A stretch of 64,000 bases of DNA from Hoylesella loescheii DSM 19665 = JCM 12249 = ATCC 15930 (GTDB taxonomy: Bacteria > Bacteroidota > Bacteroidia > Bacteroidales > Bacteroidaceae): contig NZ_KB899210.1 of the NCBI RefSeq assembly GCF_000378085.1, forward strand, positions 124,001 through 188,000, read 5' to 3'. The translations under genes were made by a program, and so were the position numbers. How positions within the stretch are numbered: the stretch's first letter is position 1; each line of letters starts with the position of its first letter. Of this stretch, positions 47,407 to 56,621 are shown piece after piece. Below the pieces are notes generated by a model. That model was not told the origin of the DNA. It saw nothing but the letters and a program-made list of their open reading frames with translations, and made no database searches.

Positions 47407-48432
47407 TTACTTCTGTGGTAGAGAATCGAAGGTGCGCCTGCCTCTTACGTAGTATTGCCACAGAATGGCGAAAGGGCTATTGGGGTTTTCGGCGTGTATG
47501 GTTTTGGTGTTTTGTATCTCTGCGCGGTCGGTGTCGAAGCTGTGTTTCCATGCGTTGAAGTCGCGACGTGCCTTGATAATGGCTTTGAAGTCGCCCCAAT
47601 TTCTGTTGACAATGAGGGTTTGCAAGGCCGCAATATAGTCTAAAAATAATCGCCAAGTCATAACCTTGCGCATCTGTGAAGAGGCAAGGTTCTTGTAAAG
47701 CATAGTGAGATTGTTGCGGAAGTTGAGATAGGTTTTCATTGGGTTTACCTTAGGCAACGTGCCGCCACCTACGTGATAAACCGTACTTTCTGGTATACAG
47801 AATATCTTTTTACCCATAAGTCTCAATCGCCAGCAGAGATCTATCTCCTCATTGTGGGCAAAAAAGCGGGGGTCGAGACCGCCCACGGCCCAATAGTCTT
47901 TGGCTCGCACCATGAGACAAGCGCCTGTTGCCCAGTGTATTTCTTGGCGGTAGTCGTACTGTCCTTCGTCTTTTTCAACGTGTTCGAATATTCGACCGCG
48001 GCAATAGGGATAGCCCAAGCTGTCGATAAAGCCGCCCGATGCACCGGCATATTCAAACGCTTCTTTATCGTGCATGGCTAAGAGCTTGGGTTGACAGGCT
48101 GCGGTGTCGGGGTGGGCGTCCATCTCTTCGATGAGCGGGGTTAGCCATTGGTGGGTAACTTCAACGTCGGAATTGAGCAACACGTAGTATTCGGCATCTA
48201 TTTGAGCCAGTGCCTTATTGTATCCTTCGGCAAATCCCCAGTTCTTTTCTAAGACGATGGTTCGGCAATGAGGAAAATGCTGGGCGAGATAGGCCAATGA
48301 ATTGTCGGTTGAAGCGTTGTCGGCAACGTATACCACCGCATCGTTACGCGAATGGCGCATAACGGAAGGCAGATATTGGGCTAACATTTGCTGCCCATTC
48401 CAGTTCAAAATAACGATCGCGACTTTGTCCAT
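47407..48432 (-). CDS. Family 2 glycosyltransferase, WbbL/rhamnosyltransferase-like
   Basis: A 341-residue cytoplasmic GT-A enzyme. The N-terminal VAIVILNWNGQQMLAQYLPS and ADNASTDNS bind the nucleotide sugar; the metal-binding LLNSDVEV lies near residue 93, and the acceptor-side FFAHNEEIDLCWRLRLMG lies near 195. This pattern is typical of rhamnosyl- and related transferases in cell-surface glycan synthesis. The donor cannot be fixed by sequence. It follows mtaB after 24 bases, at the end of the rsfS-ftsH-cdsA-mtaB run. Confidence 0.88.
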   Translation of the reverse strand: MDKVAIVILNWNGQQMLAQYLPSVMRHSRNDAVVYVADNASTDNSLAYLAQHFPHCRTIVLEKNWGFAEGYNKALAQIDAEYYVLLNSDVEVTHQWLTPLIEEMDAHPDTAACQPKLLAMHDKEAFEYAGASGGFIDSLGYPYCRGRIFEHVEKDEGQYDYRQEIHWATGACLMVRAKDYWAVGGLDPRFFAHNEEIDLCWRLRLMGKKIFCIPESTVYHVGGGTLPKVNPMKTYLNFRNNLTMLYKNLASSQMRKVMTWRLFLDYIAALQTLIVNRNWGDFKAIIKARRDFNAWKHSFDTDRAEIQNTKTIHAENPNSPFAILWQYYVRGRRTFDSLPQK

Positions 48433-48456
48433 GGCTCAATTCTTGTGACGAAATTA

Positions 48457-49797
48457 TTATATAAGTTCTACCTTTACTGCACTTTTGTTGTGGTTGAATT
48501 GGGTTAACCTAACGGGCAGCAGTTGGTTGTCGAATTCATCTTTGGCTAGTCGGGCAGGCAATTCAACGCGCACGTAGTTGGGGGTGAAACCATGCATGGC
48601 CTTTCCTTTGGCTGCCTTTTCAAAAAGCACTTGGCTTTGTGAGCCGATCTGTGAGGCATAGAAAGCTTCCAATTTCTCGTCGGATAGCTCCAAGAGTAGT
48701 TTGCTGCGACGGCGCTTTTCGGCATCACTAACCACGTAGGGGATGCGAAGGGCAGCTGTTCCTGGACGTTCGCTGTAAGGGAATACGTGCAACTGACTGA
48801 TGTCTAATGATTTCAGAAAATTGTAGCAGCCTTCGAAATAGGCGGGTTCTTCGCCACGCGAGCCCACCATGACGTCTACACCTATGAAGGCATTGGGTAT
48901 TCGTTGCTTAATAAGCTGCACCTTATGGGCAAAGAGGGCGGTGTCGTATCGGCGTTGCATCAGCTTTAAAACCTCATCGCTTCCGCTTTGTAAGGGAATG
49001 TGGAAGTGGGGCATGAAAGCCCTACTGGTTGCACAATAGTCGATAAGTTCGTCGGTAAGCAGGTTTGGCTCGATGCTGCTGATACGAAAACGCTGTATAC
49101 CCTCAACCTGATCGAGTGCCTTAACAAGGTCGATAAAGCGCTCGTTGCCTTCGCCCTTAAACTCACCTATGTTCACACCAGTTAGTACAATCTCTTTTCC
49201 GCCCTCGCTGGCTGCGTCTTGTGCTTGCTGAACCAGCGATGAAATGGAGGGGTTTCGAGAAAAGCCACGTGCGAAAGGGATGGTGCAATAGGTACAAAAA
49301 TAATCGCATCCGTCTTGCACTTTAAGGAAATATCGGGTTCGGTTGCCACGACTACAACTGGGGGCAAAGGTCTTGATATCTTTCGTTTTCACCGAGAAAT
49401 GGCGGTGTAAAGCACTGCCACGTTGTCCGTCTGCCCATGCATCGTTGAGATATTGTATGAGGTTGGCTTTTTCGTTGCTGCCCAAAACGAGGTCGACACC
49501 TTCGATGGCGCTAACCCTTTCGGATTCGAGTTGAGCGTAACATCCTGTTACTACAACAAAAGCTCCTGGGTTTTTGCGCACCATACGGTGAATAATCTGC
49601 CTACATTTGTGGTCGGCTACCTCAGTAACTGAACAAGTGTTGATGAGGCAGATGTCTGCGGGCTCACCTTCGTTAGCGGTTCTAACACCCATATCTTGGA
49701 GCATTTGTCCGAAAGTAGAGGTTTCCGAAAAGTTTAGTTTGCAACCTAATGTGTAGTAAGCAGCTGTTTTACCCTGAAAAGCTGAACTGTCTATCAT
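48457..49797 (-). CDS. mtaB: tRNA t6A37 methylthiotransferase
   Basis: A 446-residue radical-SAM enzyme converting t6A37 to ms2t6A in tRNAs for lysine and related codons. The N-terminal auxiliary cluster cysteines are C19, C55 and C86 (TLGCKLN, NTCSVT, TGCYAQ). The radical-SAM cysteines are C164, C168 and C171 in GCDYFCTYCTIP. A TRAM domain closes the protein (ELPARLAKDEFDNQLLPVRL). The frame is open upstream to 50046, inside cdsA, but the ATG at 49797 (MIDSSAFQGK) gives the family length and lies just after the cdsA stop. Confidence 0.92.
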   Translation of the reverse strand: MIDSSAFQGKTAAYYTLGCKLNFSETSTFGQMLQDMGVRTANEGEPADICLINTCSVTEVADHKCRQIIHRMVRKNPGAFVVVTGCYAQLESERVSAIEGVDLVLGSNEKANLIQYLNDAWADGQRGSALHRHFSVKTKDIKTFAPSCSRGNRTRYFLKVQDGCDYFCTYCTIPFARGFSRNPSISSLVQQAQDAASEGGKEIVLTGVNIGEFKGEGNERFIDLVKALDQVEGIQRFRISSIEPNLLTDELIDYCATSRAFMPHFHIPLQSGSDEVLKLMQRRYDTALFAHKVQLIKQRIPNAFIGVDVMVGSRGEEPAYFEGCYNFLKSLDISQLHVFPYSERPGTAALRIPYVVSDAEKRRRSKLLLELSDEKLEAFYASQIGSQSQVLFEKAAKGKAMHGFTPNYVRVELPARLAKDEFDNQLLPVRLTQFNHNKSAVKVELI

Positions 49798-49847
49798 ATA
49801 ATATAAGTGAGAGAATGCACCACGGTGGGGTTTTCTCTGCGGTGTTG

Positions 49848-50708
49848 TTAAAATAGTGTTAATGAATAGAGATATACCACAGATGCTGGTATAGCCATGA
49901 ATGAAGAGTCGAAACGGTCGAGCATTCCACCATGGCCAGGTAGAATGTTGCCGCTGTCTTTGATGCCGAGTGTACGTTTGAAAAGCGACTCTACAAGGTC
50001 GCCCCATGTGCCGAACACCACCACTACAAGGCCTAAGCCTAACCATTGGGGGATGGTGAGGTTGATGGGGGCATCTGATTGGCTTTCAAGATAGCCAATC
50101 AGGACTGCAACAAGCAACACAAGAATACCTCCTCCAATGCTCCCTTCCCAACTTTTGGCGGGTGAAACGCGCGGAAAAAGCTTGTGTTTGCCAAAGAGCG
50201 AGCCAGAGCAATAGGCCCCAGTGTCGTTGGTCCAAAGGAAGATAAATACGCTAAGGGGAAGCAGATAGTAAAAGTATATCTGGTTATCGGCTTGTCTGAA
50301 TGCCAGCACATTTATCATTGAGAGGGGTAGGGCGATGTACATTTGCCCAAACATAGTGTATGCCCAGTTGTTGATTGGGTCTTTGGCCTTGGTGTAAAGT
50401 TCGCTAACGAAGAGATAGACAATGGTAAGCAGGTAGGGTACGAACACGGCATTGGTGGCAATAAAGCCACTATTAACACCTGCAACGGCCAAGAAGAAGT
50501 ATGTGCCTGCAACGGTTGATATGAAGCGATTTACGCTAGTGCCCTTGTTCTCGTTAACAAGCCCTGTGTATTCCCAAAGGCTGAGCGACGTTATAAGTGC
50601 GAAAACAAACACCATACCCACAGGGCGTAAGAAACAAGTAACCATGATGGCCACGAAAAGAACACCTGTTATGGTTCGCGTAATCAAATTCTTAATCTTT
50701 GGAGTCAT
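49848..50708 (-). CDS. cdsA: Phosphatidate cytidylyltransferase
   Basis: A 286-residue inner-membrane enzyme making CDP-diacylglycerol from CTP and phosphatidate, the branch point of phospholipid synthesis. About eight helices are visible. The C-terminal signature is split here as GTWGDLVESLFKRTLGIKDS followed by GHGGMLDRFDS near residues 232-268, and WTNDTGAYCSGSLFGKHK near 160 is also typical. Length is normal. It lies 178 bases after ftsH; a stem-loop sits in that gap. Confidence 0.94.
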   Translation of the reverse strand: MTPKIKNLITRTITGVLFVAIMVTCFLRPVGMVFVFALITSLSLWEYTGLVNENKGTSVNRFISTVAGTYFFLAVAGVNSGFIATNAVFVPYLLTIVYLFVSELYTKAKDPINNWAYTMFGQMYIALPLSMINVLAFRQADNQIYFYYLLPLSVFIFLWTNDTGAYCSGSLFGKHKLFPRVSPAKSWEGSIGGGILVLLVAVLIGYLESQSDAPINLTIPQWLGLGLVVVVFGTWGDLVESLFKRTLGIKDSGNILPGHGGMLDRFDSSFMAIPASVVYLYSLTLF

Positions 50709-50836
50709 TGTCTTCTCTTTTTTCGTCGTTATGTAATGGCAACTTTTGAAGTTGTGTTAAGTAATCCTATTCGTTGTATTAGCACTATGGAGCTTACCTT
50801 GTTTATTTATGTGAAGAGGAAAAATGCAACAATGTA

Positions 50837-50878
50837 TCGCCATTCATCTGTCTCGCAAGCAAGATAGACGAATGGCGA
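50837..50878. terminator. Stem-loop between ftsH and cdsA
   Basis: TCGCCATTC pairs with GAATGGCGA, and TCT/AGA pairs continue inside the loop. It is placed 9 bases past the ftsH stop. No strong U-run follows on the minus strand, so it may be a partial terminator or an mRNA 3'-end stabiliser within the ftsH-cdsA run. Confidence 0.5.
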
Positions 50879-50886
50879 CTGTCATG

Positions 50887-52896
50887 TTATTGTTCTAGTT
50901 CACGCAGTCTGCGATGTTCTTCCTCGGCTGCTTTCACCTCGTCGGGCATGTCTTCCAGCTTCGGTGTGTTGTCTTCTATGATCTCTTCTGACCGACTAAC
51001 CCATGGTCGTTTGCCGAAAATCTCTTCAACGTCTTCGGCGAAAATCACTTCACGAGAGATAAGCAGGTCGGCCAGCTTGTTATGTCCGTAGCTGTTTTCT
51101 TGAAGTATTTTCTTCGCGCGGTCGTATTGTTCGTTCACCATCTTCATCACCTCATCGTCGATAACCTTCGCCGTTGTTTCTGAATATGGTTTTTGGAACT
51201 GGTACTCTTGGTTGTTATAGAAGCTGATATTTGGCAATTTGTCGCTCATACCAGCGTATGCCACCATGCCGTATGCACTTTTTGTGGCTCGTTCCAAGTC
51301 GTTCATCGCACCTGTTGAGATATGTCCTGTGAACAATTCTTCTGCAGCACGCCCGCCCATCAATGCGCACATCTCGTCAAGCATTTGTTCTTTGGTGGTT
51401 ATTTGGCGCTCTTCGGGTAGATACCATGCCGCGCCCAAGGCTCGCCCACGTGGCACGATGGATACCTTTACCAAGGGGTCGGCATGTTGGCAGAACCAAG
51501 ACACGGTGGCGTGTCCTGCTTCGTGCAAAGCGATTGTGCGCTTTTCGGCGACGGTCATTATCTTCGTCTTTTTCTCTAAGCCACCGATGATTCGGTCTAC
51601 GGCGTCAAGGAAGTCTTGCTTACCCACCGTTCGGCTGTTATGACGTGCTGCGATCAAGGCTGCCTCATTGCAAACATTGGCGATGTCGGCCCCTGAAAAG
51701 CCTGGCGTTTGACGCGAAAGGAAGTCGATATCAACGGTAGAGTCCACCTTAACGGGGCGGAGATGAACCTGAAAGATTTCCTTACGCTCGGGTAGGTCGG
51801 GTAGATCTACGCTTATTTGTCGGTCGAAACGTCCGGCCCTAAGCAGTGCGCTGTCGAGCATATCGGCACGGTTGGTTGCCGCAAGGATGATAACACCGCT
51901 GTTAGTGCCAAATCCGTCCATCTCTGTAAGCAGCGCGTTGAGGGTGTTTTCTCGCTCGTCGTTTCCACCCATTGAGGGGTTTTTGCTCCTGGCACGGCCA
52001 ACGGCATCGATTTCGTCGATGAAAATGATGCAGGGCGATTTTTCTTTGGCTTGGTGGAAGAGGTCGCGAACACGGCTCGCACCTACACCCACAAACATCT
52101 CAACGAAGTCAGAGCCGCTCATGGAGAAGAAAGGTACGCCTGCTTCGCCTGCAACAGCTTTAGCCAAAAGTGTTTTACCCGTTCCTGGAGGTCCAACGAG
52201 TAATGCACCCTTGGGGATTTTACCACCAAGGTCGGTATATTTCTGTGGACTTTTAAGGAAATCTACAATCTCTTGAACCTCTTGTTTGGCTCCTTCTTGT
52301 CCTGCAACGTCTTTGAAGGTGATGCCTATTTCATTTCCCTTTTCGTACATCTTGGCCTTGCTTTTGCCTACGCTAAACACGCCCGAGCCACCACCAGCTC
52401 CGCCACTACCCATTCTGCGCATGATGAAAATCCAAATGGCGATGAGGGCAATGAATGGAACGATTTGGATAAGGATGTCGGTGAAATGTCCACCTTTATC
52501 GTTATCGAAAGCAAAGTCTTTGATTTTGCCAGCTTTTTGAACCTCGGTAAGGTATTTTTCGAGCTCGTCGGTCGAGCCGAACTGCACACTAACGTATGGT
52601 TTCTCGCCCAATTGCTTCGGATCTTTGCCAAAAACGTCGCGCACGTTAGCAGGCTTAACAAACATCTTAATTGTTCGCTGCTCACTGTTTACCACCACGT
52701 TGTTGGCGTAACCCTTGTTCACATACTCCTTAAATTTGGTGTATGTAGCTTCTTGCTTGGCACTTCCAGCCATCATGTTGCCTCCTCCTGTGAAGAAGAG
52801 TAAACCCAATGAAAGGATTATCAGTCCGTAAATCCAGTTCATGTTGAAGCGGGGCATCTTAGGCTGCTTATTGTTGTATGGTTGTTTGTTACTCAT
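50887..52896 (-). CDS. ftsH: ATP-dependent zinc metalloprotease FtsH
   Basis: A 669-residue hexameric membrane protease for quality control and regulated proteolysis. Two membrane helices (about 22-38 and 142-160) flank the small periplasmic domain. The AAA domain has Walker A GPPGTGKT at 235-242, Walker [12 protein letters not shown] near 290-300 and the second region of homology with [18 protein letters not shown]. The zinc site HEAGH is at 458-462. The glycine-rich [11 protein letters not shown] after helix 2 is common in Bacteroidetes. It follows rsfS after 48 bases. Confidence 0.97.
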   Translation of the reverse strand: MSNKQPYNNKQPKMPRFNMNWIYGLIILSLGLLFFTGGGNMMAGSAKQEATYTKFKEYVNKGYANNVVVNSEQRTIKMFVKPANVRDVFGKDPKQLGEKPYVSVQFGSTDELEKYLTEVQKAGKIKDFAFDNDKGGHFTDILIQIVPFIALIAIWIFIMRRMGSGGAGGGSGVFSVGKSKAKMYEKGNEIGITFKDVAGQEGAKQEVQEIVDFLKSPQKYTDLGGKIPKGALLVGPPGTGKTLLAKAVAGEAGVPFFSMSGSDFVEMFVGVGASRVRDLFHQAKEKSPCIIFIDEIDAVGRARSKNPSMGGNDERENTLNALLTEMDGFGTNSGVIILAATNRADMLDSALLRAGRFDRQISVDLPDLPERKEIFQVHLRPVKVDSTVDIDFLSRQTPGFSGADIANVCNEAALIAARHNSRTVGKQDFLDAVDRIIGGLEKKTKIMTVAEKRTIALHEAGHATVSWFCQHADPLVKVSIVPRGRALGAAWYLPEERQITTKEQMLDEMCALMGGRAAEELFTGHISTGAMNDLERATKSAYGMVAYAGMSDKLPNISFYNNQEYQFQKPYSETTAKVIDDEVMKMVNEQYDRAKKILQENSYGHNKLADLLISREVIFAEDVEEIFGKRPWVSRSEEIIEDNTPKLEDMPDEVKAAEEEHRRLRELEQ

Positions 52897-52944
52897 AATT
52901 GAATTGTTGGTGACACGAACATTCCATCAAACGCTGTGCCAATT

Positions 52945-53304
52945 TTAATCAATGTCAGTGAGGTGAGTTAGTTTTGCATCGGCCCAAAGGTGCTCCAGAT
53001 CGTAAAAGGATCGCATTTCGGGCATGAAAACGTGCACGATAACATCTACAAAGTCTATTGCTACCCATTGGTTTAGTCCCAGCCCTACGGCACTTGTGGG
53101 CTTATCTTTGAGTTCTTTGCGCACGGTTTCGCCAATAGATTCGGCAATGGCCTCTACCTGTGTTGGCGAGTTTCCTTGGCATATAACGAAATAATTGGTT
53201 ATTGCACCCTCTATTTCCTTTAAGTCGGCTACAACGATATTGCTACCTTTTTTCTCTTGTATTCCTTTAATAATGGTGTTTACCAAATTGTTTGTTCTTG
53301 TCAT
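52945..53304 (-). CDS. rsfS: Ribosomal silencing factor RsfS
   Basis: A 119-residue protein of the Iojap/RsfS family that binds bL14 and blocks joining of the ribosomal subunits in starvation. IVVADLKEIEGAITNYFVICQGNS (20-residue core ADLKEIEGAITNYFVICQGN) near residue 24 and the C-terminal WVAIDFVDVIVHVFMPEMRSFYDLEHLW (core VDVIVHVFMPEMRSFYDLE) are diagnostic. It is the first gene of the ftsH-cdsA-mtaB run. A -7 box TAACTTTG lies at 53342-53335. Confidence 0.95.
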   Translation of the reverse strand: MTRTNNLVNTIIKGIQEKKGSNIVVADLKEIEGAITNYFVICQGNSPTQVEAIAESIGETVRKELKDKPTSAVGLGLNQWVAIDFVDVIVHVFMPEMRSFYDLEHLWADAKLTHLTDID

Positions 53305-53408
53305 TCTTATGTTGATGTAATAGCTTTTAAGCTACAAAGTTAAGGTTTTTTATTTGATTAGGCGTGTGTTTGCCCTTATATTTGACTTGAAAACGCAAGA
53401 ATAGAAAA

Positions 53409-53493
53409 ACTTTGGGATAAGCTTTCATCCTTTTTGAGTAAGGTTAGGGTGTAGTAGTTTCGCTTAAAAAAGGATGAAATTTTACCCTAAACT
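53409..53493 (-). terminator. Long imperfect inverted repeat, probable terminator of the Crp/Fnr gene
   Basis: Arms 53410-53438 and 53464-53493 are imperfect complements; the best part is a perfect 13-bp stem, TTTCATCCTTTTT at 53423-53435 with 53467-53479. On the minus strand the structure is followed by AAAGTTTTTCT, giving a U-run. A further copy of TTAGGGT in the loop (53444-53450) can pair with ACCCTAA (53484-53490), so alternative pairings exist. It lies 75 bases past the Crp/Fnr stop. Confidence 0.6.
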
Positions 53494-53568
53494 GATGTGC
53501 GTATGTTTGTGAAAGTTTAAGCAAATAGCTTGGAGGCGCTTGTGGAGAAAGTCTGGTGAATCACACGG

Positions 53569-54249
53569 TTACCCCAACCCTGCTGCCATTCTTTCGAGCA
53601 TAGGTATAATAATGCGACCCCGTTTGAGTTCAATTAGACCTTGTGTTTGCATGTGATTGAGAACTCGCGAGATATTTAGGCGACTGTCGTTCATCTCGTT
53701 TGCAAGTTTTTCCATCTTGATTTGCACAAGTTTTGGACCTGCGGGGTGTATGCAATGTGAAGTGAAGAAACGGGCGATGCGGTGTTCAAGGCCATTATAG
53801 CAATGACGCCATGGTAAACGTGCTGCCTTTTGAGCTTGTGTGGAGATGGTGTTGAGCAGATTAAATTTAAAGATAATAAAGTCGTCGGCTAGCCTTAAAA
53901 CTTCTGATTTACTGAGTAGCAGTAGGCTACATGTAGTTTTAGCAACGAAGGTGCGGGTGTAGCGGGGCGATATGCCGAAAAGATTTTCGGGCTGAAGGAT
54001 GAATGGGGCGCCTATCTCTTCGATGAAGATGTAGCTGTTGTCATCGGCTTGCGATCTCACTTCCATTTGTCCACTGAGCAAGAAACTCAGATGAGCGCAT
54101 TCGTCTCCCGCGTTTACAATCGTTTCACCTGCCTCCTTTTGTGCAAAGTTGAATCGTGTTTGGCCAATCACGGCCATGAGATCGTCTTTGCTCATGCCTT
54201 GAAACATGGGCAATTCCATTAGCTTGCTATATAGTGGAATGTGTTGCAT
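53569..54249 (-). CDS. Crp/Fnr-family transcriptional regulator
   Basis: A 226-residue DNA-binding regulator. Residues 1-130 form a cyclic-nucleotide-binding-like barrel (AGETIVNAGDECAHLSFLLS); the arginine and glutamate that bind cAMP in E. coli Crp are not clearly present, and no Fnr-type cysteine cluster is seen. The C-terminal winged helix contains EMNDSRLNISRVLNHMQTQG near residue 185 as the recognition region. The signal is unknown; similar Bacteroidetes proteins respond to oxygen or nutrient state. It lies 65 bases after apbE. Confidence 0.87.
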   Translation of the reverse strand: MQHIPLYSKLMELPMFQGMSKDDLMAVIGQTRFNFAQKEAGETIVNAGDECAHLSFLLSGQMEVRSQADDNSYIFIEEIGAPFILQPENLFGISPRYTRTFVAKTTCSLLLLSKSEVLRLADDFIIFKFNLLNTISTQAQKAARLPWRHCYNGLEHRIARFFTSHCIHPAGPKLVQIKMEKLANEMNDSRLNISRVLNHMQTQGLIELKRGRIIIPMLERMAAGLG

Positions 54250-54314
54250 GTTTTATATATTGCTACTATAAGGCTTTTTCTTGCTACATATAGGAATGGC
54301 TTGTAGTGAGAGCT

Positions 54315-55349
54315 TTAGTTTTGTATCTTGTCTTTTAGTGAGGGTGAAAACCACACAGCGTTTTTCCCATTCTTGTCGGAATAGATAAAATAGGCCATAA
54401 GTTCAGGATGCCGTTCAAGTACTTTTTGGGCCTTTTCGAGTCCTAATACCATGAAGGCAGTGGCGTATGCATCGGCTTCGGCGCAGTTGTTGGCTAACAC
54501 AGTCGATGAAAGGATGTTGTGTTGAACGGGATAACCCGTCAGGGGATCGATGGTGTGGGCATATTTTTTACCATTCTTATAATAGAACTTTCGGTAATTT
54601 CCGCTCGTTGCCATTGCCTTATTGGTTACATTCAGGATAGTTTGCAGTTCTTGGTTCACATTCAATGAGTCATCCGTAGGTTTTGTTACACCCACTTTCC
54701 AAGGTAAGCGCTTTTCGCTGATACCGCGTGTGACGATTTCTCCACCAATCTCTACCATAAAGTTTTCTATGCCTTTGCGTTTTAGTAGGTTAGCAACTAC
54801 GTCGCTGCCATAACCTTTGGCGATGGCACTAAAGTCGAGCATCAGGCGTGGGTCTTGCTTCTTGATGCGTCCATTAGTGTAGGCTACCTTTTGGTAGCCG
54901 CTGAATTGTTTCAAGCTGTCTATGACTTGTGGAGTGGGGAAAGTTCCATTTTTAAAGCCGAAGCCCCACGCGTTGACCAGCGGAGCAACGGTTACATCGA
55001 ACGCCCCCTGCGTTTCTGTGGATACTTTATTTGCTAGTTGAAAGACGTCGATAAACATCTCGTCGGGTTGCACCTGTTCGTTGAGATTGATTTTGGAGAT
55101 GATGGAGCCTTTATTATAGGTAGACATAGACTGATCTATGGCGTTAAGGGCGGCCATAATTTCCTTGTTCAGGTTCTCGTTGCTTTGGTAAATGATGCTG
55201 TATGTTGTGCCGAAGACTGTTCCGCGATCGTGTTGGTAGGGCGCATCTTGCTGTTGCTTGATGATGTAGATTGTTCCTGTAATCAGGAACAACAGAAAAG
55301 GAATCTGCCAAAGAAGGCGCCGTTTTCTACTTGGAGTGGTCATTTGCAT
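54315..55349 (-). CDS. apbE: FAD:protein FMN transferase
   Basis: A 344-residue envelope flavin transferase that attaches FMN covalently to threonine in targets such as NqrB, NqrC and RnfG. An N-terminal anchor (LLWQIPFLLFLITGTIYII) is followed by the ApbE domain with GTTYSIIYQ, DFSAIAKGYGSDVVANLL near residue 175, and the metal-binding C-terminal HTIDPLTGYPVQHNILSSTV with CAEADAYATAFMVLG. No lipobox is present. Two adjacent starts are possible (55349 or 55343). Na+-pumping quinone oxidoreductase is the likely target in this group, but its genes are not in the window. Confidence 0.94.
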   Translation of the reverse strand: MQMTTPSRKRRLLWQIPFLLFLITGTIYIIKQQQDAPYQHDRGTVFGTTYSIIYQSNENLNKEIMAALNAIDQSMSTYNKGSIISKINLNEQVQPDEMFIDVFQLANKVSTETQGAFDVTVAPLVNAWGFGFKNGTFPTPQVIDSLKQFSGYQKVAYTNGRIKKQDPRLMLDFSAIAKGYGSDVVANLLKRKGIENFMVEIGGEIVTRGISEKRLPWKVGVTKPTDDSLNVNQELQTILNVTNKAMATSGNYRKFYYKNGKKYAHTIDPLTGYPVQHNILSSTVLANNCAEADAYATAFMVLGLEKAQKVLERHPELMAYFIYSDKNGKNAVWFSPSLKDKIQN

Positions 55350-55483
55350 TTTTGTTTAGTGCTTATTCTCTTATCTGCCATATTAATATATAGGCGTTAT
55401 TATGGCGTATCTTGTAGGACTGAAGATGGCAAGCGTGTGACGTAGTTTCTTACCCTTTTATATTGCCAAGAGATGAAATTAGC

Positions 55484-56179
55484 CTACAAGTTAATGATAA
55501 TGTTGAACGTCCCACCCAATCGGGAGTTACCTGTTTTACCGAAACCGGGCACATACCATACGTTTCCAGCTTCGCCATCGTTGTGTGTAATACGTCGTCT
55601 GTAGCGTGCCGACCATCCCAAATGTATTGGTCCCCATATCTTGGCGTCCACGGCGAACACCAATTCTGCCCAATGGCACGTGGCTGAAGCATTGTTAATC
55701 TCAATGTCGGCAGGGTCTTGCCATACGGGGTCGGTCAATGTAGGATTAGCCGCATCGTACTTGAACGAGGTATAGGCATACCTTGCACCTACATAAACGC
55801 GATAAATGTCGTGCTTATTCTTCAAGATGTTGAAGTCCATTCCCACCTTGCCGTATGGTGCGGAGGTTTTATAAACCACGTGAGTAACGGGATCGTCTTC
55901 ATGATTGGCTTTACCATAGCCCAGCTCAAAGATCGGAAAATACTTGTCTTTGAGGTTAATGCGCAGTGCGGCTTCGTACTGCCCATAGTCGCTTACGGCC
56001 AGTTGTATCGGTCCGACAGCATCAACCATGACCTGTAAGCCACGGAAAAAGCGTGTAGTGTCGGCATGTTCGGTTTGCGGTTTCAACCCTTGTGCACTGG
56101 TCGACAACGCGGCAAAGGCGAGTAAGGCACTAATGACCGCTCTTGAAATAGATGCGGAAATGTGGCGATGAAGTGTCAT
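55484..56179 (-). CDS. DUF6048 family outer-membrane protein
   Basis: A 231-residue protein with a signal peptide (SISRAVISALLAFAALSTSA) and a beta-rich body that looks like an outer-membrane barrel: alternating patterns such as FPIFELGYGKA, DIYRVYVGARYAYTSFKY and GPIHLGWSARYRRR, ending in FNIIINL. I recognise it as DUF6048, which commonly sits next to DUF6452 as here. The ATG at 56179 is preferred to a TTG at 56206. It overlaps the DUF6452 gene by 50 bases. The function is unknown. Confidence 0.8.
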   Translation of the reverse strand: MTLHRHISASISRAVISALLAFAALSTSAQGLKPQTEHADTTRFFRGLQVMVDAVGPIQLAVSDYGQYEAALRINLKDKYFPIFELGYGKANHEDDPVTHVVYKTSAPYGKVGMDFNILKNKHDIYRVYVGARYAYTSFKYDAANPTLTDPVWQDPADIEINNASATCHWAELVFAVDAKIWGPIHLGWSARYRRRITHNDGEAGNVWYVPGFGKTGNSRLGGTFNIIINL

Positions 56180-56621
56180 ACGTAACGTTTGGATTGATGA
56201 GAACAACGGAGTCGATGGCGTGATGCGACGTGCTAACGGCCGTTATCGTGTGGAAATAAGACATGGCACAATCCACCGATTCGAAGTGTGGGGTGTTCGT
56301 TTTGCTTACCCTGATAGTATCGCGAACAGTGCGTCCAAGAGTGTCTTTCAGCAGAATGAACAGTGCGTCTTGGTCGCGCGTATAACTCATGGGTAGGCTG
56401 AAGCTCGTTGTTTTTACTCCTTTATTATATATAATGGTGTCTTGTCCGTCGCGTCGGGCCGTAAGAATGGTCAACGTGTCGGTGAGATTGTCGGGTTTAA
56501 GGCCTCCACCTTTCATCAATACGTATTGAGAATATACCGTATTATTGAATGGACAGTCTATCGACGAGCATGCTGCCAGCACCGCCAAGACAAATATGAA
56601 TATGGGAATTAGTCGCCGCAT
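56130..56621 (-). CDS. DUF6452 family lipoprotein
   Basis: A 163-residue lipoprotein; the signal helix IPIFIFVLAVLAACSS ends in a lipobox with the cysteine at residue 18. The body is beta-rich (YVLMKGGGLKPDNLTDTLTI), resembling DUF6452. It pairs with the DUF6048 barrel gene that follows and overlaps it, suggesting a joint outer-membrane role; this is inference. The ATG at 56621 was chosen over an upstream frame extension to 56819, because it opens the signal peptide and overlaps the end of the preceding glycosyltransferase by only 13 bases. Confidence 0.8.
   Translation of the reverse strand: MRRLIPIFIFVLAVLAACSSIDCPFNNTVYSQYVLMKGGGLKPDNLTDTLTILTARRDGQDTIIYNKGVKTTSFSLPMSYTRDQDALFILLKDTLGRTVRDTIRVSKTNTPHFESVDCAMSYFHTITAVSTSHHAIDSVVLINPNVTYDTSSPHFRIYFKSGH

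Noticed and set aside
49798-50046. An 83-residue N-terminal extension of MtaB
   Set aside because: It lies almost wholly inside cdsA in another frame, and the family starts at the ATG at 49797.
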